A DNA stretch of 64,000 nt, from the NCBI GenBank assembly GCA_964245825.1, contig CAXTNT010000013.1, forward strand, positions 5,507-69,506. The letters run 5' to 3'. The stretch comes from CAJCIY01 sp964245825. Lineage in GTDB: Bacteria > Actinomycetota > Actinomycetes > Mycobacteriales > CAJCIY01. The notes beneath the pieces were generated by a model that was not told the origin of the DNA, did not search any database, and saw nothing but the letters and a program-made list of their open reading frames with translations. Below, piece by piece: positions 8,386 through 16,879 of this stretch. The first letter of the stretch is position 1; every line of letters begins with the position of its first letter. Both the position numbers and the translations under genes were made by a program.

Positions 8386-9008
8386 TTCGCGCTCGTCTCG
8401 GGCACTGCTTCCGTCACCCTGCCGACGGTGGCCACGACATGGTCGACGAAGCCGTAGTCCTTGGCCTCGTCGGCCGTGAACCACCGGTCGCGGTCGGAGT
8501 CACGCTCGATCTGCTCGACCGTCTGCCCGGTGTGGTGGGCGATGCGCTCCTGCATCGTGCGCTTGGTGTAGAGCATCTGCTCGGCCTGGATCGCGATGTC
8601 GCTCGCCGTGCCGCCGATGCCGCCGGAGGGCTGGTGCATCATGATCCGCGCGTGCGGGGTGGCGTAGCGCTTGCCCTCGGCGCCGGCGCACAGCAGGAAC
8701 TGCCCCATGCTGGCGGCCAAGCCCATGGCCACGGTCGAGACGTCGTTGGGAACCAGCTGCATGGTGTCGTAGATGGCCATGCCGGCGCTCACCGAGCCGC
8801 CGGGCGAGTTGATGTAGAGCGAGATGTCGCGCTCCGGGTCCTCTGCCGACAGCAGCAGGAGCTGGGCACAGATCGCGTTGGCGATCGAGTCCTCGACCTG
8901 CGACCCGAGCATCAGGATCCGCTCCTTGAGCAGCCGGTTGTAGACGGAGTCGTCGAGGTTCATCCCCCCGCCCGGAACCCGCAGCGTGGGTGCGTGTTCG
9001 ATGCCCAT
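8382..9008 (-). CDS. clpP1: ClpP1, ATP-dependent Clp protease proteolytic subunit
   Basis: A 208-residue ClpP with catalytic Ser100 (MGLAASMGQ), His125 (ARIMMHQPSGG) and Asp174 (SDRDRWF). The ATG at 9008 is chosen because GGGAGAG lies just upstream. A shorter start at Met16 (MNLDDSVYN) is possible because ClpP1 is processed near there. It is the first gene of clpP1-clpP2, and tig lies upstream on the same strand. A candidate ClgR site and a TAGTGT-like -10 lie in the 140-base gap to tig. Confidence 0.96.
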   Translation of the reverse strand: MGIEHAPTLRVPGGGMNLDDSVYNRLLKERILMLGSQVEDSIANAICAQLLLLSAEDPERDISLYINSPGGSVSAGMAIYDTMQLVPNDVSTVAMGLAASMGQFLLCAGAEGKRYATPHARIMMHQPSGGIGGTASDIAIQAEQMLYTKRTMQERIAHHTGQTVEQIERDSDRDRWFTADEAKDYGFVDHVVATVGRVTEAVPETSAK

Positions 9009-9124
9009 GGCTCTCCCGTCCTGACCGATCGCGAGGTCCCGGCCGTGTGGCACACCGCCGGAGCGGCCCTCGTCTGCGGACACTAACCGGCGGCCACGAC
9101 ACGCCATGCCGCGAAAGGGCGACG

Positions 9125-9139
9125 TTCGCCGACGGCGTA
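9125..9139 (-). promoter_or_regulatory. Candidate ClgR-type operator upstream of clpP1
   Basis: TTCGC-CGACG-GCGTA lies in the tig-clpP1 gap, about 117-131 bases before the clpP1 ATG. ClgR, the Clp gene regulator of actinobacteria, binds a TTCGC-N5-GCG-type palindrome. On the coding strand it reads TACGC-N5-GCGAA. The call rests on motif similarity only. Confidence 0.4.
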
Positions 9140-9148
9140 CGCCGGGGC

Positions 9149-10585
9149 TTACGACTCCGCGGCGTCCTCGGCAGGCGACGCCGCGGCCGCGTGCCCGTCG
9201 TCCTGCTGGTTGGGCGTGCCGTCGTGGTCGTGCGCGTCGTGGTCGTGGTCGGGGGTGTCGTCGTGGTCGGCGTCACCCGACTCGGCGGCGTCGATCGCGT
9301 TCAGGTCGACCCGGACCCCGTCGGTGTCGGTGACGACCGCGCCCTCGAGGAGGAGCGCCAGCGCCTTGGCCCGCACGATCTCGCCCATCAGCAGCGGCAG
9401 CTGGCCACCGCGGACGAGCTGGTCCACGTACGCCTGGGGGTCGACACCGCTGCGTTGCGCCCGCCGCACCACCTCCGCGGACAGCTCGGCGTCGTCGACC
9501 CCGAGCTCCTCCTTCTTGGCGATGGCGTCGAGCACGAACGTCGCCCGGACGGAGCGCTCCGCGGTCGCGCGCACCTCGGCATCGAACTCGTCCTTGTCCC
9601 GACCCTGCAGCGCGAGGTAGGAGTCGAGGGTCTGCCCTAGCTGCTCCAGCTCGTGCCCGAGGTTGTGCAGTCGGCCCTCGTACTCCGCGTCGACGGCCGC
9701 CGGCGGCACGGGCACCTCGACCTGCTCGAGGAGCACGTCCAGCGTGCGGTCGCGGGCGGCGATCCCCTGCTCGAGCCGCCCAACCCGCTCCAACCGGCCA
9801 CGTATGTCGGCCTGCAGTTCGGCCAGCGTGTCGAACTCGCTGGCAGTGGTGGCGAAGTCGTCGTCGAGGTCGGGCAGAACCTGCCGCTTCACCCCCCGCA
9901 CGGTGACGGTGATCTCGGCCGGTGAGCCGGCGAGGTCGCTGGTGAAGGTGGCGCTGGCGCCGTCGACCAGGCCGACGAGCGCCTCGTCGAGCCCGTCGAC
10001 GAGCGAGGCCGAGCCCACCTCGTACGACAGGCCCGTGGTCTCCGCTTCGGGGACCGGCTCGCCGTCGCGGGCGGCGGCGAGGTCGATGGCGGCGAAGTCG
10101 CCGTCCTCCACCGCGCGGTCGACGCCCTCGAGCGTGCCGAACCGGCGGCGCAGCGTGTCGAGCTGGGCATCGACCTGCTCGGGGCCGACAGCGACCGCGT
10201 CCACCGTGACCGGCAGCGCGTCGTACGCGGGGAGCACGATCTCGGGGCGGACGTCGACCTCGGCGGTGAAGACCAGCGGCTCGCCGTCGGAGAAGGACGT
10301 GACGTCGACCTCGGGCCGCCCCAGGACCTCGAGCTCCTGCTCGGTGGCGGCGCGGGAGTAGAAGCGCGGCAGGGCCTCGTTGACGGCCTCCTCGAGCACG
10401 GCGCCCCGCCCGACGCGCTGGTCGAGGATCCGCGGCGGCACCTTGCCGGGACGGAAGCCCTGCACGCGGACCTGACTGCCGATCTTGCGGTACGCGGCGT
10501 CCACGCTGGGCCGGAGCTCCTCGAACGGGACTTCCACGGTCAGCTTCACGCGGGTCGGGCCCAGCGCCTCCTTGACGGCCTTCAT
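9149..10585 (-). CDS. tig: Trigger factor with a His/Asp-rich tail
   Basis: A 478-residue ribosome-associated chaperone and peptidyl-prolyl isomerase. The ribosome-docking signature GFRPGKVP is at residues 43-50, an FKBP-like domain follows (about 150-230), then the alpha-helical C domain (QVEVPVPPAAVDAEYEGRLHNL onward). The ATG at 10585 (MKAVKEALGPTRVKL) is the standard start. The last 45 residues are low complexity and rich in Asp, His, Ala and Glu, with several HDHD-type clusters that could bind metal. Acidic tails are common on actinobacterial trigger factors, but this one is histidine-rich. tRNA-Pro lies just upstream. Confidence 0.95.
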   Translation of the reverse strand: MKAVKEALGPTRVKLTVEVPFEELRPSVDAAYRKIGSQVRVQGFRPGKVPPRILDQRVGRGAVLEEAVNEALPRFYSRAATEQELEVLGRPEVDVTSFSDGEPLVFTAEVDVRPEIVLPAYDALPVTVDAVAVGPEQVDAQLDTLRRRFGTLEGVDRAVEDGDFAAIDLAAARDGEPVPEAETTGLSYEVGSASLVDGLDEALVGLVDGASATFTSDLAGSPAEITVTVRGVKRQVLPDLDDDFATTASEFDTLAELQADIRGRLERVGRLEQGIAARDRTLDVLLEQVEVPVPPAAVDAEYEGRLHNLGHELEQLGQTLDSYLALQGRDKDEFDAEVRATAERSVRATFVLDAIAKKEELGVDDAELSAEVVRRAQRSGVDPQAYVDQLVRGGQLPLLMGEIVRAKALALLLEGAVVTDTDGVRVDLNAIDAAESGDADHDDTPDHDHDAHDHDGTPNQQDDGHAAAASPAEDAAES

Positions 10586-10658
10586 CGGGGCGTGCGGTCT
10601 CCTGTCGATGCGGATGCGGGGAATCGAACGGTGCGCTGGGGCTGCTCGTCGGGCCGGG

Positions 10659-10731
10659 TCGGGGCGGGGAGACTCGAACTCCCGATCTCCTGCTCCCAAA
10701 GCAGGCGCGCTAGCCACTACGCTACGCCCCG
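10659..10731 (-). tRNA. tRNA-Pro (anticodon TGG)
   Basis: On the reverse strand, acceptor arms CGGGGCG and CGCCCCG pair over 7 bases. The anticodon stem CCTGC/GCAGG encloses the loop TTTGGGA with anticodon TGG. The T arm contains GTTCGAGTC and the discriminator is A. CCA is not encoded. It lies between tig and the oppositely oriented tRNA-Gly. Confidence 0.96.
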
Positions 10732-10790
10732 CGTGTGGGCGACCATCGTACGACCGGACGTGCACCGTGGGCGCTGCGTGAGCGCCTGCT

Positions 10791-10864
10791 GCGGGCGTAG
10801 CTCAATGGCAGAGTCCCAGTCTTCCAAACTGGCAACGCGGGTTCGATTCCCGCCGCCCGCTCCA
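10791..10864 (+). tRNA. tRNA-Gly (anticodon TCC), CCA encoded
   Basis: Acceptor GCGGGCG pairs with CGCCCGC. The anticodon stem CCAGT/ACTGG encloses CTTCCAA, giving anticodon TCC. The T loop is GTTCGATTC, discriminator T, followed by an encoded CCA. It is divergent from tRNA-Pro, with 59 bases between them. Confidence 0.96.
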
Positions 10865-10984
10865 CACCGCCTTCCGCTCCACGGAACATGTCGATCGGTG
10901 CGAAGCGGCGACCCAGGATCCTGGTGCGCCGCTAGCCTGCGGCAGGTTGCTGGAACGCCGGTGCCGGCAGCGCAGGAGGCGACG

Positions 10985-12064
10985 ATGGGCCCGCTGGCCG
11001 GGATCAGGGTGGTAGAGCTCGCGGGGATCGGCCCGGGGCCGTTCGCGTGCATGCTGCTGGCCGACCTCGGCGCCGACGTCGTCCGGGTCACCCGGCCGGG
11101 CGCCCGCGTGCTGGCGCTCGACACGTTGCTGCGGGGTCGCCCGGCGCTCGGCGCTGACCTGAAGACGCCGGCCGGCAGGGCAGCCGTACTCGAGTTGGTG
11201 GACCGGGCCGACGTGCTGGTCGAGGGCTTCCGGCCGGGCGTCACCGAACGCCTCGGCCTGGGGCCCGCCGACTGCCAGGCGCGCAACCCGCGGCTGGTGT
11301 ACGGCCGGATGACCGGCTGGGGCCAGGACGGGCCGCTGGCGCAGCGAGCCGGTCACGACATCAACTACCTGTCGCTCACCGGTGGCCTGCACGCCATCGG
11401 CGAGGCGGGCCGGCGTCCCGTCCCACCGCTCAACCTCGTCGCCGACTTCGGCGGCGGTGCGCTCTACCTGGTCATGGGCGTGCTGGCGGCGTTGGTCGAA
11501 CGGCAGTCCAGCGACCGGGGCCAGGTCGTGGACGCGGCGATGGTCGACGGCGTGAGCTCCCTGCTCGCGATGGCGCAGTCGATGCGGGCGCTCGGCATCT
11601 GGGCGGACGAGCGCGGCGCCAACCTCCTCGACGGCGGCGCGCCGTTCTACCGGACGTACGAATGTCGCGACGGCGGCTACGTCGCGGTGGGCTGCCTCGA
11701 GTCGCAGTTCTTCGCCGTCTTCGCCGCGCTCATCGGGGTGGAGCTGCCGCCGCAGGAAGACCGCGCCCGCTGGCCCGAGATGGAGACCGCCATCGCGGCC
11801 GCCTTCGCCTCCCGTACCCGGGACGAGTGGAGCGAGGTGTACGCCGGGACGGACGCCTGCGTGACACCCGTGCTCACGCTCGCCGAGGCGCCGCACCACC
11901 CACACCTGACGGCACGTGGCTCGCAGGTGCTCACCGGGGACGTGGCCACGCCGGCCGCGGCGCCCCGGCTCTCCCGGACACCCGGCCGGGCGGGTGAGCC
12001 CGCCGCCGCACCCGGCCGCCTCGACGCGGACACCCGCGCCCGATGGGGTCTGCCGCCCACCTGA
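10985..12064 (+). CDS. Alpha-methylacyl-CoA racemase-like family III CoA transferase
   Basis: A 359-residue CaiB/BaiF-superfamily protein. Length and motifs fit alpha-methylacyl-CoA racemases, which epimerise the 2-methyl centre of branched acyl-CoAs so that beta-oxidation can continue. The N-terminus PLAGIRVVELAGIGPGPF is typical. The putative catalytic pair is His124 in RAGHDINYLSLTG and Asp154 in NLVADFGGGAL, both conserved in the racemase branch. GAGG in AGGAGGCGACG precedes the ATG. The gene follows tRNA-Gly, and its stop abuts the htrA stop on the other strand with no spacer, so any terminator must lie inside coding sequence. Confidence 0.88.
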   Translation: MGPLAGIRVVELAGIGPGPFACMLLADLGADVVRVTRPGARVLALDTLLRGRPALGADLKTPAGRAAVLELVDRADVLVEGFRPGVTERLGLGPADCQARNPRLVYGRMTGWGQDGPLAQRAGHDINYLSLTGGLHAIGEAGRRPVPPLNLVADFGGGALYLVMGVLAALVERQSSDRGQVVDAAMVDGVSSLLAMAQSMRALGIWADERGANLLDGGAPFYRTYECRDGGYVAVGCLESQFFAVFAALIGVELPPQEDRARWPEMETAIAAAFASRTRDEWSEVYAGTDACVTPVLTLAEAPHHPHLTARGSQVLTGDVATPAAAPRLSRTPGRAGEPAAAPGRLDADTRARWGLPPT

Positions 12065-13513
12065 TCAGGACGGGGCCGACGCTCCCAGCGTGACCGACAC
12101 GGTCCGCTGCTGACCGCCCCGCTGGATGGTCACGTGCACGACGTCGCCCGGCTTGTGGTCGGCGCGGATCGCCACGATCGCCGAGTCGGCGTCCGGGATC
12201 GCCTTGCCGTCCACAGCGACGAGCACGTCCCCGGGCTGGATGCCCGCCTTCGCGGCCGGCCCCCCGCCCAGCACGGCACTCACGGTCGCGCCGGCGGTGC
12301 TGGACGCGTCGTTGTCGGCCTGCAGGGAGACGCCGATCACCGCGTGCACGGCGTGCCCGGTCTTGATCAGCTGGTCGGCGGTGTACATCGCCTCGTCGAT
12401 CGGGATCGCGAAGCCCACGCCGATGTTGCCGGCCTCCGTCGACTGGCCATCCCCGCTGGCCCCCGACACGCTGGCGATGGCGGAGTTGACCCCGATGACG
12501 TCACCCGACAGATCCACCAACGGACCGCCGGAGTTGCCGGGGTTGATGGCCGCGTCGGTCTGGATCGCGTCGATGGTCGCCTGGGTGGCGCTGGCATCCC
12601 CGCTGGCGGAGTCCTGGGTGGAGACAGGCCGGTCGAGCGCGGAGACGATGCCCGAGGTGACGGTGCCCTGCAGCCCCAGCGGAGAGCCGAACGCCACGAC
12701 CGTCTGGCCGACCCGCAGCTCGGTGCTGTCGCCGATCCGCGCCTGCGTCAGACCGGCGAGCGTCACCTTGATCACGGCGATGTCAGCGGTCGGGTCCCGG
12801 CCCACCACGGTGGCGGGGACGGTGGTGCCGCCGCTCGTGGTCACCGTGAGGGTCCCGCCGTCCGTCGCGTACCCGCTGACGACGTGGTTGTTGGTCAGCA
12901 CATAGCCCGAGGCGGCGTCGATCACGATGCCCGACCCCGTGCCGATCTCGCTGCTGGTCCGCTCGGTCACGAGGACGACTGTCGGGGCCGCGGCGGCGGC
13001 CACGGCCTCCAGCGCCGTCTGGCTACTGCTCGAGGCGGCGCCCACCACCGACGGGCTGACCGCCGCGGCCTGCTTCACGGTCACGTGGTTGCGCCCGAAA
13101 CCGACTCCGAGGGCCGCCCCCCCGCCGCCCGCCAGCAGCGCCACGATCGCGACGAGCAGGATCCCGCCGACACCGACGTGACGATGCGAGCCACGCGTGG
13201 AGGGCGTGTCCGGGCCGCCGGAACCCGGGCCGCGGCCGTCCGGCCCACCGGGGTGGGCGTCGAGCTGTCCCGGGTACGGCGCTCCGCCTGAGGCTCCGCC
13301 CGTCGCTCCGCCCGTCGGTGCCTGACCGCCCCACGGCTGACCCCACCACGGCTGCCCCGACCCATGCTCGGCGCCCGGCTCGGCGCCCGGCTCGGAACCC
13401 TGCCCGGCACCGTGCTCCCGGGCCGGGTCGGAACCCGGCTCCGAGACCGGACCGGAAGCCGGCTGCGAACCCGGACCGGAGTCCGCGTCGCTCTCGCGCC
13501 CGTCGTGCGTCAC
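12065..13513 (-). CDS. HtrA/DegP-like membrane-anchored serine protease with PDZ domain
   Basis: A 482-residue protein. Residues 1-112 are disordered and rich in Gly, Pro, Glu and Ser; a single membrane helix spans about 114-138. The trypsin-like domain has His210 (LTNNHVV), Asp244 (TADIAVIKV) and Ser328 (NPGNSGGPL). One C-terminal PDZ domain occupies about 385-478. GTG at 13513 is preferred over ATG four codons upstream because AGGAGAG sits directly before it. The topology places the protease outside the membrane, where it degrades misfolded envelope proteins. It is divergent from an MprAB-like two-component system, matching the mprAB-pepD association in mycobacteria, and is probably its target. 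Confidence 0.93.
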   Translation of the reverse strand: MTHDGRESDADSGPGSQPASGPVSEPGSDPAREHGAGQGSEPGAEPGAEHGSGQPWWGQPWGGQAPTGGATGGASGGAPYPGQLDAHPGGPDGRGPGSGGPDTPSTRGSHRHVGVGGILLVAIVALLAGGGGAALGVGFGRNHVTVKQAAAVSPSVVGAASSSSQTALEAVAAAAAPTVVLVTERTSSEIGTGSGIVIDAASGYVLTNNHVVSGYATDGGTLTVTTSGGTTVPATVVGRDPTADIAVIKVTLAGLTQARIGDSTELRVGQTVVAFGSPLGLQGTVTSGIVSALDRPVSTQDSASGDASATQATIDAIQTDAAINPGNSGGPLVDLSGDVIGVNSAIASVSGASGDGQSTEAGNIGVGFAIPIDEAMYTADQLIKTGHAVHAVIGVSLQADNDASSTAGATVSAVLGGGPAAKAGIQPGDVLVAVDGKAIPDADSAIVAIRADHKPGDVVHVTIQRGGQQRTVSVTLGASAPS

Positions 13514-13578
13514 GACTCTCCTCATCTGCTGGCCCGCCGGGGGCGGACCCGTGCACCGTCGACCCTGCCACGAGGCCG

Positions 13579-13616
13579 TGAGCGCCCCGTGAGGTCGCGA
13601 TGAGAACGCCCTGAAG
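13579..13616. promoter_or_regulatory. Four 11-bp-spaced direct repeats (TGAGN) between htrA and the response regulator gene
   Basis: TGAGC (13579), TGAGG (13590), TGAGA (13601) and TGAAG (13612) recur at exactly 11-bp steps, one DNA helical turn. This is the usual layout of OmpR-family response regulator sites. It lies in the shared promoter region of htrA and the MprA-like gene, so autoregulation plus control of htrA is likely. Confidence 0.6.
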
Positions 13617-13656
13617 CGGGCGTCGACGCGGGGCTCCGCGGTGTCATCCTGGGACC

Positions 13657-14340
13657 GTGCACGTACTGGTGGTCGATGACGAGCCCGCGGTCCGCGAGTC
13701 GCTGGAGCGCTCGTTGCGCTTCGAAGGCTACGACGTCAGCCTGGCGGCCGACGGGGAGCAGGCGCTGGCCCGGGTCGCTGCGGACCAGCCCGACGTCGTG
13801 GTGCTCGACGTCCTGATGCCACGGCTGGACGGCCTGCAGACCTGCCGTCAGCTGCGTGCGCGGGGGGAGTCGGTGCCGATCCTGATGCTGACCGCCCGCG
13901 ACGGAGTCGCCGACCGGGTGGTCGGTCTCGACGCCGGCGCCGACGACTACCTGGTCAAGCCGTTCGCCCTCGAGGAGCTGTTCGCACGGATCCGTGCCCT
14001 GCTCCGGCGCCGCCCGGACGAGGAGGCGGCAGACCGCAGCCTGGCCTTCGCCGACCTGAGCCTCGATCCCCTCACCCGCGACGTGAAGCGGGGTGAGCGG
14101 GCGATCAGCCTCACGGTGACCGAGTTCAACCTGCTGGAGATGTTCCTCGAGCACCCGCGCCAGGTGCTGACCCGTGGCCAGATCGTCGAGCGGGTATGGG
14201 GGTTCGCGCTGGAGTACTCGTCGAACTCGCTGGAGGTCTACGTGGGCTACCTCCGGCGCAAGCTGGAGGTCGACGGCGAGCCTCGTCTGATCCACACCGT
14301 CCGGGGCGTCGGCTACGTCATGCGCGAACAGCCCACGTGA
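13657..14340 (+). CDS. MprA-like OmpR-family response regulator
   Basis: A 227-residue regulator. The receiver domain has the acidic pair Asp7-Asp8, phospho-acceptor Asp51 (VVVLDVLMP) and the conserved Lys in DYLVKPFA. The C-terminal winged helix has LTVTEFNLLEMFLEHP and YSSNSLEVYVGYLRRKLE and ends IHTVRGVGYVMRE. It starts with GTG at 13657. The kinase gene begins inside its stop codon (TGATG). The neighbouring HtrA protease points to an envelope-stress system like MprAB, though assignment to mprA rather than another OmpR regulator rests on context. Confidence 0.93.
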   Translation: MHVLVVDDEPAVRESLERSLRFEGYDVSLAADGEQALARVAADQPDVVVLDVLMPRLDGLQTCRQLRARGESVPILMLTARDGVADRVVGLDAGADDYLVKPFALEELFARIRALLRRRPDEEAADRSLAFADLSLDPLTRDVKRGERAISLTVTEFNLLEMFLEHPRQVLTRGQIVERVWGFALEYSSNSLEVYVGYLRRKLEVDGEPRLIHTVRGVGYVMREQPT

Positions 14341-15752
14341 TGCGCTCGTTCTCCCTGCGCCGACGCATTGCCGCGTTGGTCGCCGGGAGCGTCTTCGCCG
14401 TCGTCGTCGCCGTCGGGTCAGCCGCCTGGCTCTACAGCCGGCACTACCTGCTCAACCAGACCGACCAGAGCCTGATCAACGTCGCGACCTCGGCCGCCGC
14501 CGACCAGAACCTGCTCGTCGCCCTCGGGGGCAACGTGACGCAGGTCAACCCGCCCGGGGTCCGGGCCCTGTTCCTGCCGTTCCAGCTCGACGACTCCAGC
14601 GGCCCCCGGCTCGCGGCCGCGGCGAACCGCGTCAACCTGCCCACCGGTCCGCAGGACCTCGCCGTGGCCGCGGGCCGGCGCTCGTACGCGCTGCGCACCG
14701 TCACCGTGAACGACACCGACTACCGGATGATCACCGTCCCCGTCCCCGGCACCGGCCTCGCGCTGCAGGTCGGCCAGAACATCTCCGCGCAGGAGCGGTC
14801 CCTGCACAAGCTCGCGCTCCTGCTGCTGTTCGTCGGCGCCGCCGGCGCCGCCGTCGCGGCCGCGCTGGGCATGCTGGTGGCCCGGACGGGGCTGCGGCCC
14901 GTACGCGACCTCACCGCCGCCGCCGAACGCGTTGCCCGCACCGATGACCTCGGCCCGCCCATCGAGCTCTCCGGCCGGGAGTCGCCGGACGACGAGGTCG
15001 CCCGCCTCGCGTCGGCCTTCAACGGGATGCTCGCGGCGCTTGCCATGAGCCGCGAGCGGCAACGCGCCCTGGTCGCCGACGCCGGCCACGAGCTGCGCAC
15101 TCCGCTCACCAGCCTGCGCACGAACATCGAGCTGCTCGCCCGTGAGGACCCGGCGAGCGGCCGGGTCCTCGCCCCGGCCGACCGGGAACGATTGCTCGCG
15201 GACCTGACCGCCCAGACCGCCGAGCTGGCGAGCCTGATCGGGGACCTCACCGACCTGGCCCGCGAGGACTCGACGCAGAGCGAGCCCGAGAGCCTCGACC
15301 TCGCGGAGGTCGCCGAGCGGGCGGTCGAGCGGGTACGCCGGCGGGCGACCAGCGTCTCGGTGGTCACCGAACTGCATCCCAGCCATGTCCACGGACGGGC
15401 GCAGCAGCTCGAGCGGGCGGTCGCGAACCTCTTGGACAACGCCGTGAAGTGGAGCCCGCCGGGCGGCCAGGTCTTCGTCGGCCTACAAGGGGGCGAGCTG
15501 GTGGTGGCCGACCAGGGGCCCGGTATCGCCGCCGAGGACCAGCCGCACGTGTTCGAGCGGTTCTACCGGGCGACGACCTCGCGGGAAAAGCCGGGCAGCG
15601 GCTTGGGCCTGGCCATCGTGGCGCAGGCGGCGCGCGAGCACGGCGGCACCGTGAGTGCCGAACGCACCGAGAGCGGCGGCACGCTCATGCGCCTGACCAT
15701 CCCCCTCGACGAAGCCGACACCGCGCTGCGCGAGACCGTCCCCGCCGGCTGA
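14340..15752 (+). CDS. MprB-like sensor histidine kinase
   Basis: A 470-residue membrane kinase. Membrane helices at about 10-32 and 158-182 flank an extracytoplasmic sensor domain. HAMP, HisKA with His250 (DAGHELRTPLTSL) and HATPase with N box NLLDNAVKWS and G boxes DQGPGI and GSGLGLAIV follow. Start ATG overlaps the regulator stop by one base. The sensor likely monitors the periplasmic-side folding state and phosphorylates the upstream regulator. The 13-base gap to the convergent PP2C gene leaves little room for a terminator. Confidence 0.93.
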   Translation: MRSFSLRRRIAALVAGSVFAVVVAVGSAAWLYSRHYLLNQTDQSLINVATSAAADQNLLVALGGNVTQVNPPGVRALFLPFQLDDSSGPRLAAAANRVNLPTGPQDLAVAAGRRSYALRTVTVNDTDYRMITVPVPGTGLALQVGQNISAQERSLHKLALLLLFVGAAGAAVAAALGMLVARTGLRPVRDLTAAAERVARTDDLGPPIELSGRESPDDEVARLASAFNGMLAALAMSRERQRALVADAGHELRTPLTSLRTNIELLAREDPASGRVLAPADRERLLADLTAQTAELASLIGDLTDLAREDSTQSEPESLDLAEVAERAVERVRRRATSVSVVTELHPSHVHGRAQQLERAVANLLDNAVKWSPPGGQVFVGLQGGELVVADQGPGIAAEDQPHVFERFYRATTSREKPGSGLGLAIVAQAAREHGGTVSAERTESGGTLMRLTIPLDEADTALRETVPAG

Positions 15753-15765
15753 CCCGCGCTGCCGC

Positions 15766-16851
15766 TCAGTCGCGCCAGAGCAGCACGGCCGCCCGGTCGT
15801 CGCCGATCTTGTCGGGTACGCCGTCCAGCAGCCGCTGCGCGCCACCGGCGAAGCCGCTCACCACCAGGGTGTTGGCCACCGCCAGCAGCCGGTTGATGCC
15901 CTGCTCCAGCTCCCGACCCGCGACCTCCACGAGGCCGTCGGTGTAGACGAGCACCGCGTCGCCCCGGCCCAGCACGCCCTTCTGAGCCTGGTACGCGGCG
16001 CCGGCCAGCAGACCGAGGGCCGGGCCGGACGCGCCCGACAACGACCATCGGCCGGCCCCGGCCAGGAAGAACGCGGCGGGCGGATGCCCAGCCGACCCCA
16101 GCACGTACGCACCCGAGGCGGTGTCGACGGTGATGTGCACGGCAGTCGCGAAACCGTCGTCCCAGTCCTGCCGCAGGACGTAGCGGTTGGCCGCCGCCAG
16201 GAAGTCGGCCGGCGCCACGGCGCCGACGAGCGCGCCGAAGGCGCCGGACAGCTGCAGCCCGCGCGTCGCGGCCGCCAGCCCGCTGCCGGAGACGTCGACC
16301 AGCACGACCTGGACCTGGCCACCGGACTCGGCGGTGACCAGGAAGTCTCCCCCGAACGCCGAGCCGCCGGCGAGCCGGAAGGCGCTCTCGGCGTGCCAGC
16401 CGGCCGGCAAGGTGGGCACCACCGAGCCCGGTGCGAGCCGGTCGCGCAGGTCGGCGAGCACGGCGTCGCCGCGGACACCGCCCAGCCCGAGTCGGCTGCG
16501 GGTCAGGGCGGTGCGATAGACGATCCCGGCGGTCAGAGCCACGACGACCACCGACCCGACCCGGGTCTCCTGGATGCCGAGCTCGAGGAGGGTGAGGATC
16601 ACGACCGCCAGGATCACCGCGAGCAGCCGCCGCAGCGCCCGCAGCTCCAGCAGCAGGTTGCCGAGCACGATGGGCACGGCCTGCGCGGCGAGCGGCAGCG
16701 GATGCGACCCGATCGTTGCGGTGCCCAGGTAGACGAGGACCACCAACCCCATGAGCAGCGCCAGCGCACCCTGCTGGCCCCAGACGCCGCGCCTTACCAG
16801 CACCGCCCGCGGGTCCGCGAGCAGCGCCCGGACGCGCTGACCTGGCCTCAT
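15766..16851 (-). CDS. Membrane PP2C-type (SpoIIE-like) serine/threonine phosphatase
   Basis: A 361-residue protein. The N-terminal ~120 residues contain three or four hydrophobic helices (for example ALALLMGLVVLVYLGTA and LLAVILAVVILTLLEL). The C-terminal domain has the SpoIIE/RsbU pattern: FGGDFLVTAES, VQVVLVDVSGSGLAAA, VLGSAGHPPAAFF and DAVLVYTDGLVEV. The metal-binding acidic residues are present, with the second motif reading DVSGSG rather than the common DVxGHG. Such enzymes dephosphorylate anti-sigma antagonists or other phosphoproteins. Its partner is not in the window. A 28-base gap separates it from the FKBP gene upstream on the same strand. Confidence 0.87.
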   Translation of the reverse strand: MRPGQRVRALLADPRAVLVRRGVWGQQGALALLMGLVVLVYLGTATIGSHPLPLAAQAVPIVLGNLLLELRALRRLLAVILAVVILTLLELGIQETRVGSVVVVALTAGIVYRTALTRSRLGLGGVRGDAVLADLRDRLAPGSVVPTLPAGWHAESAFRLAGGSAFGGDFLVTAESGGQVQVVLVDVSGSGLAAATRGLQLSGAFGALVGAVAPADFLAAANRYVLRQDWDDGFATAVHITVDTASGAYVLGSAGHPPAAFFLAGAGRWSLSGASGPALGLLAGAAYQAQKGVLGRGDAVLVYTDGLVEVAGRELEQGINRLLAVANTLVVSGFAGGAQRLLDGVPDKIGDDRAAVLLWRD

Positions 16852-16879
16852 GCGCGCAAACGTACCGATGCCGCCGGAC

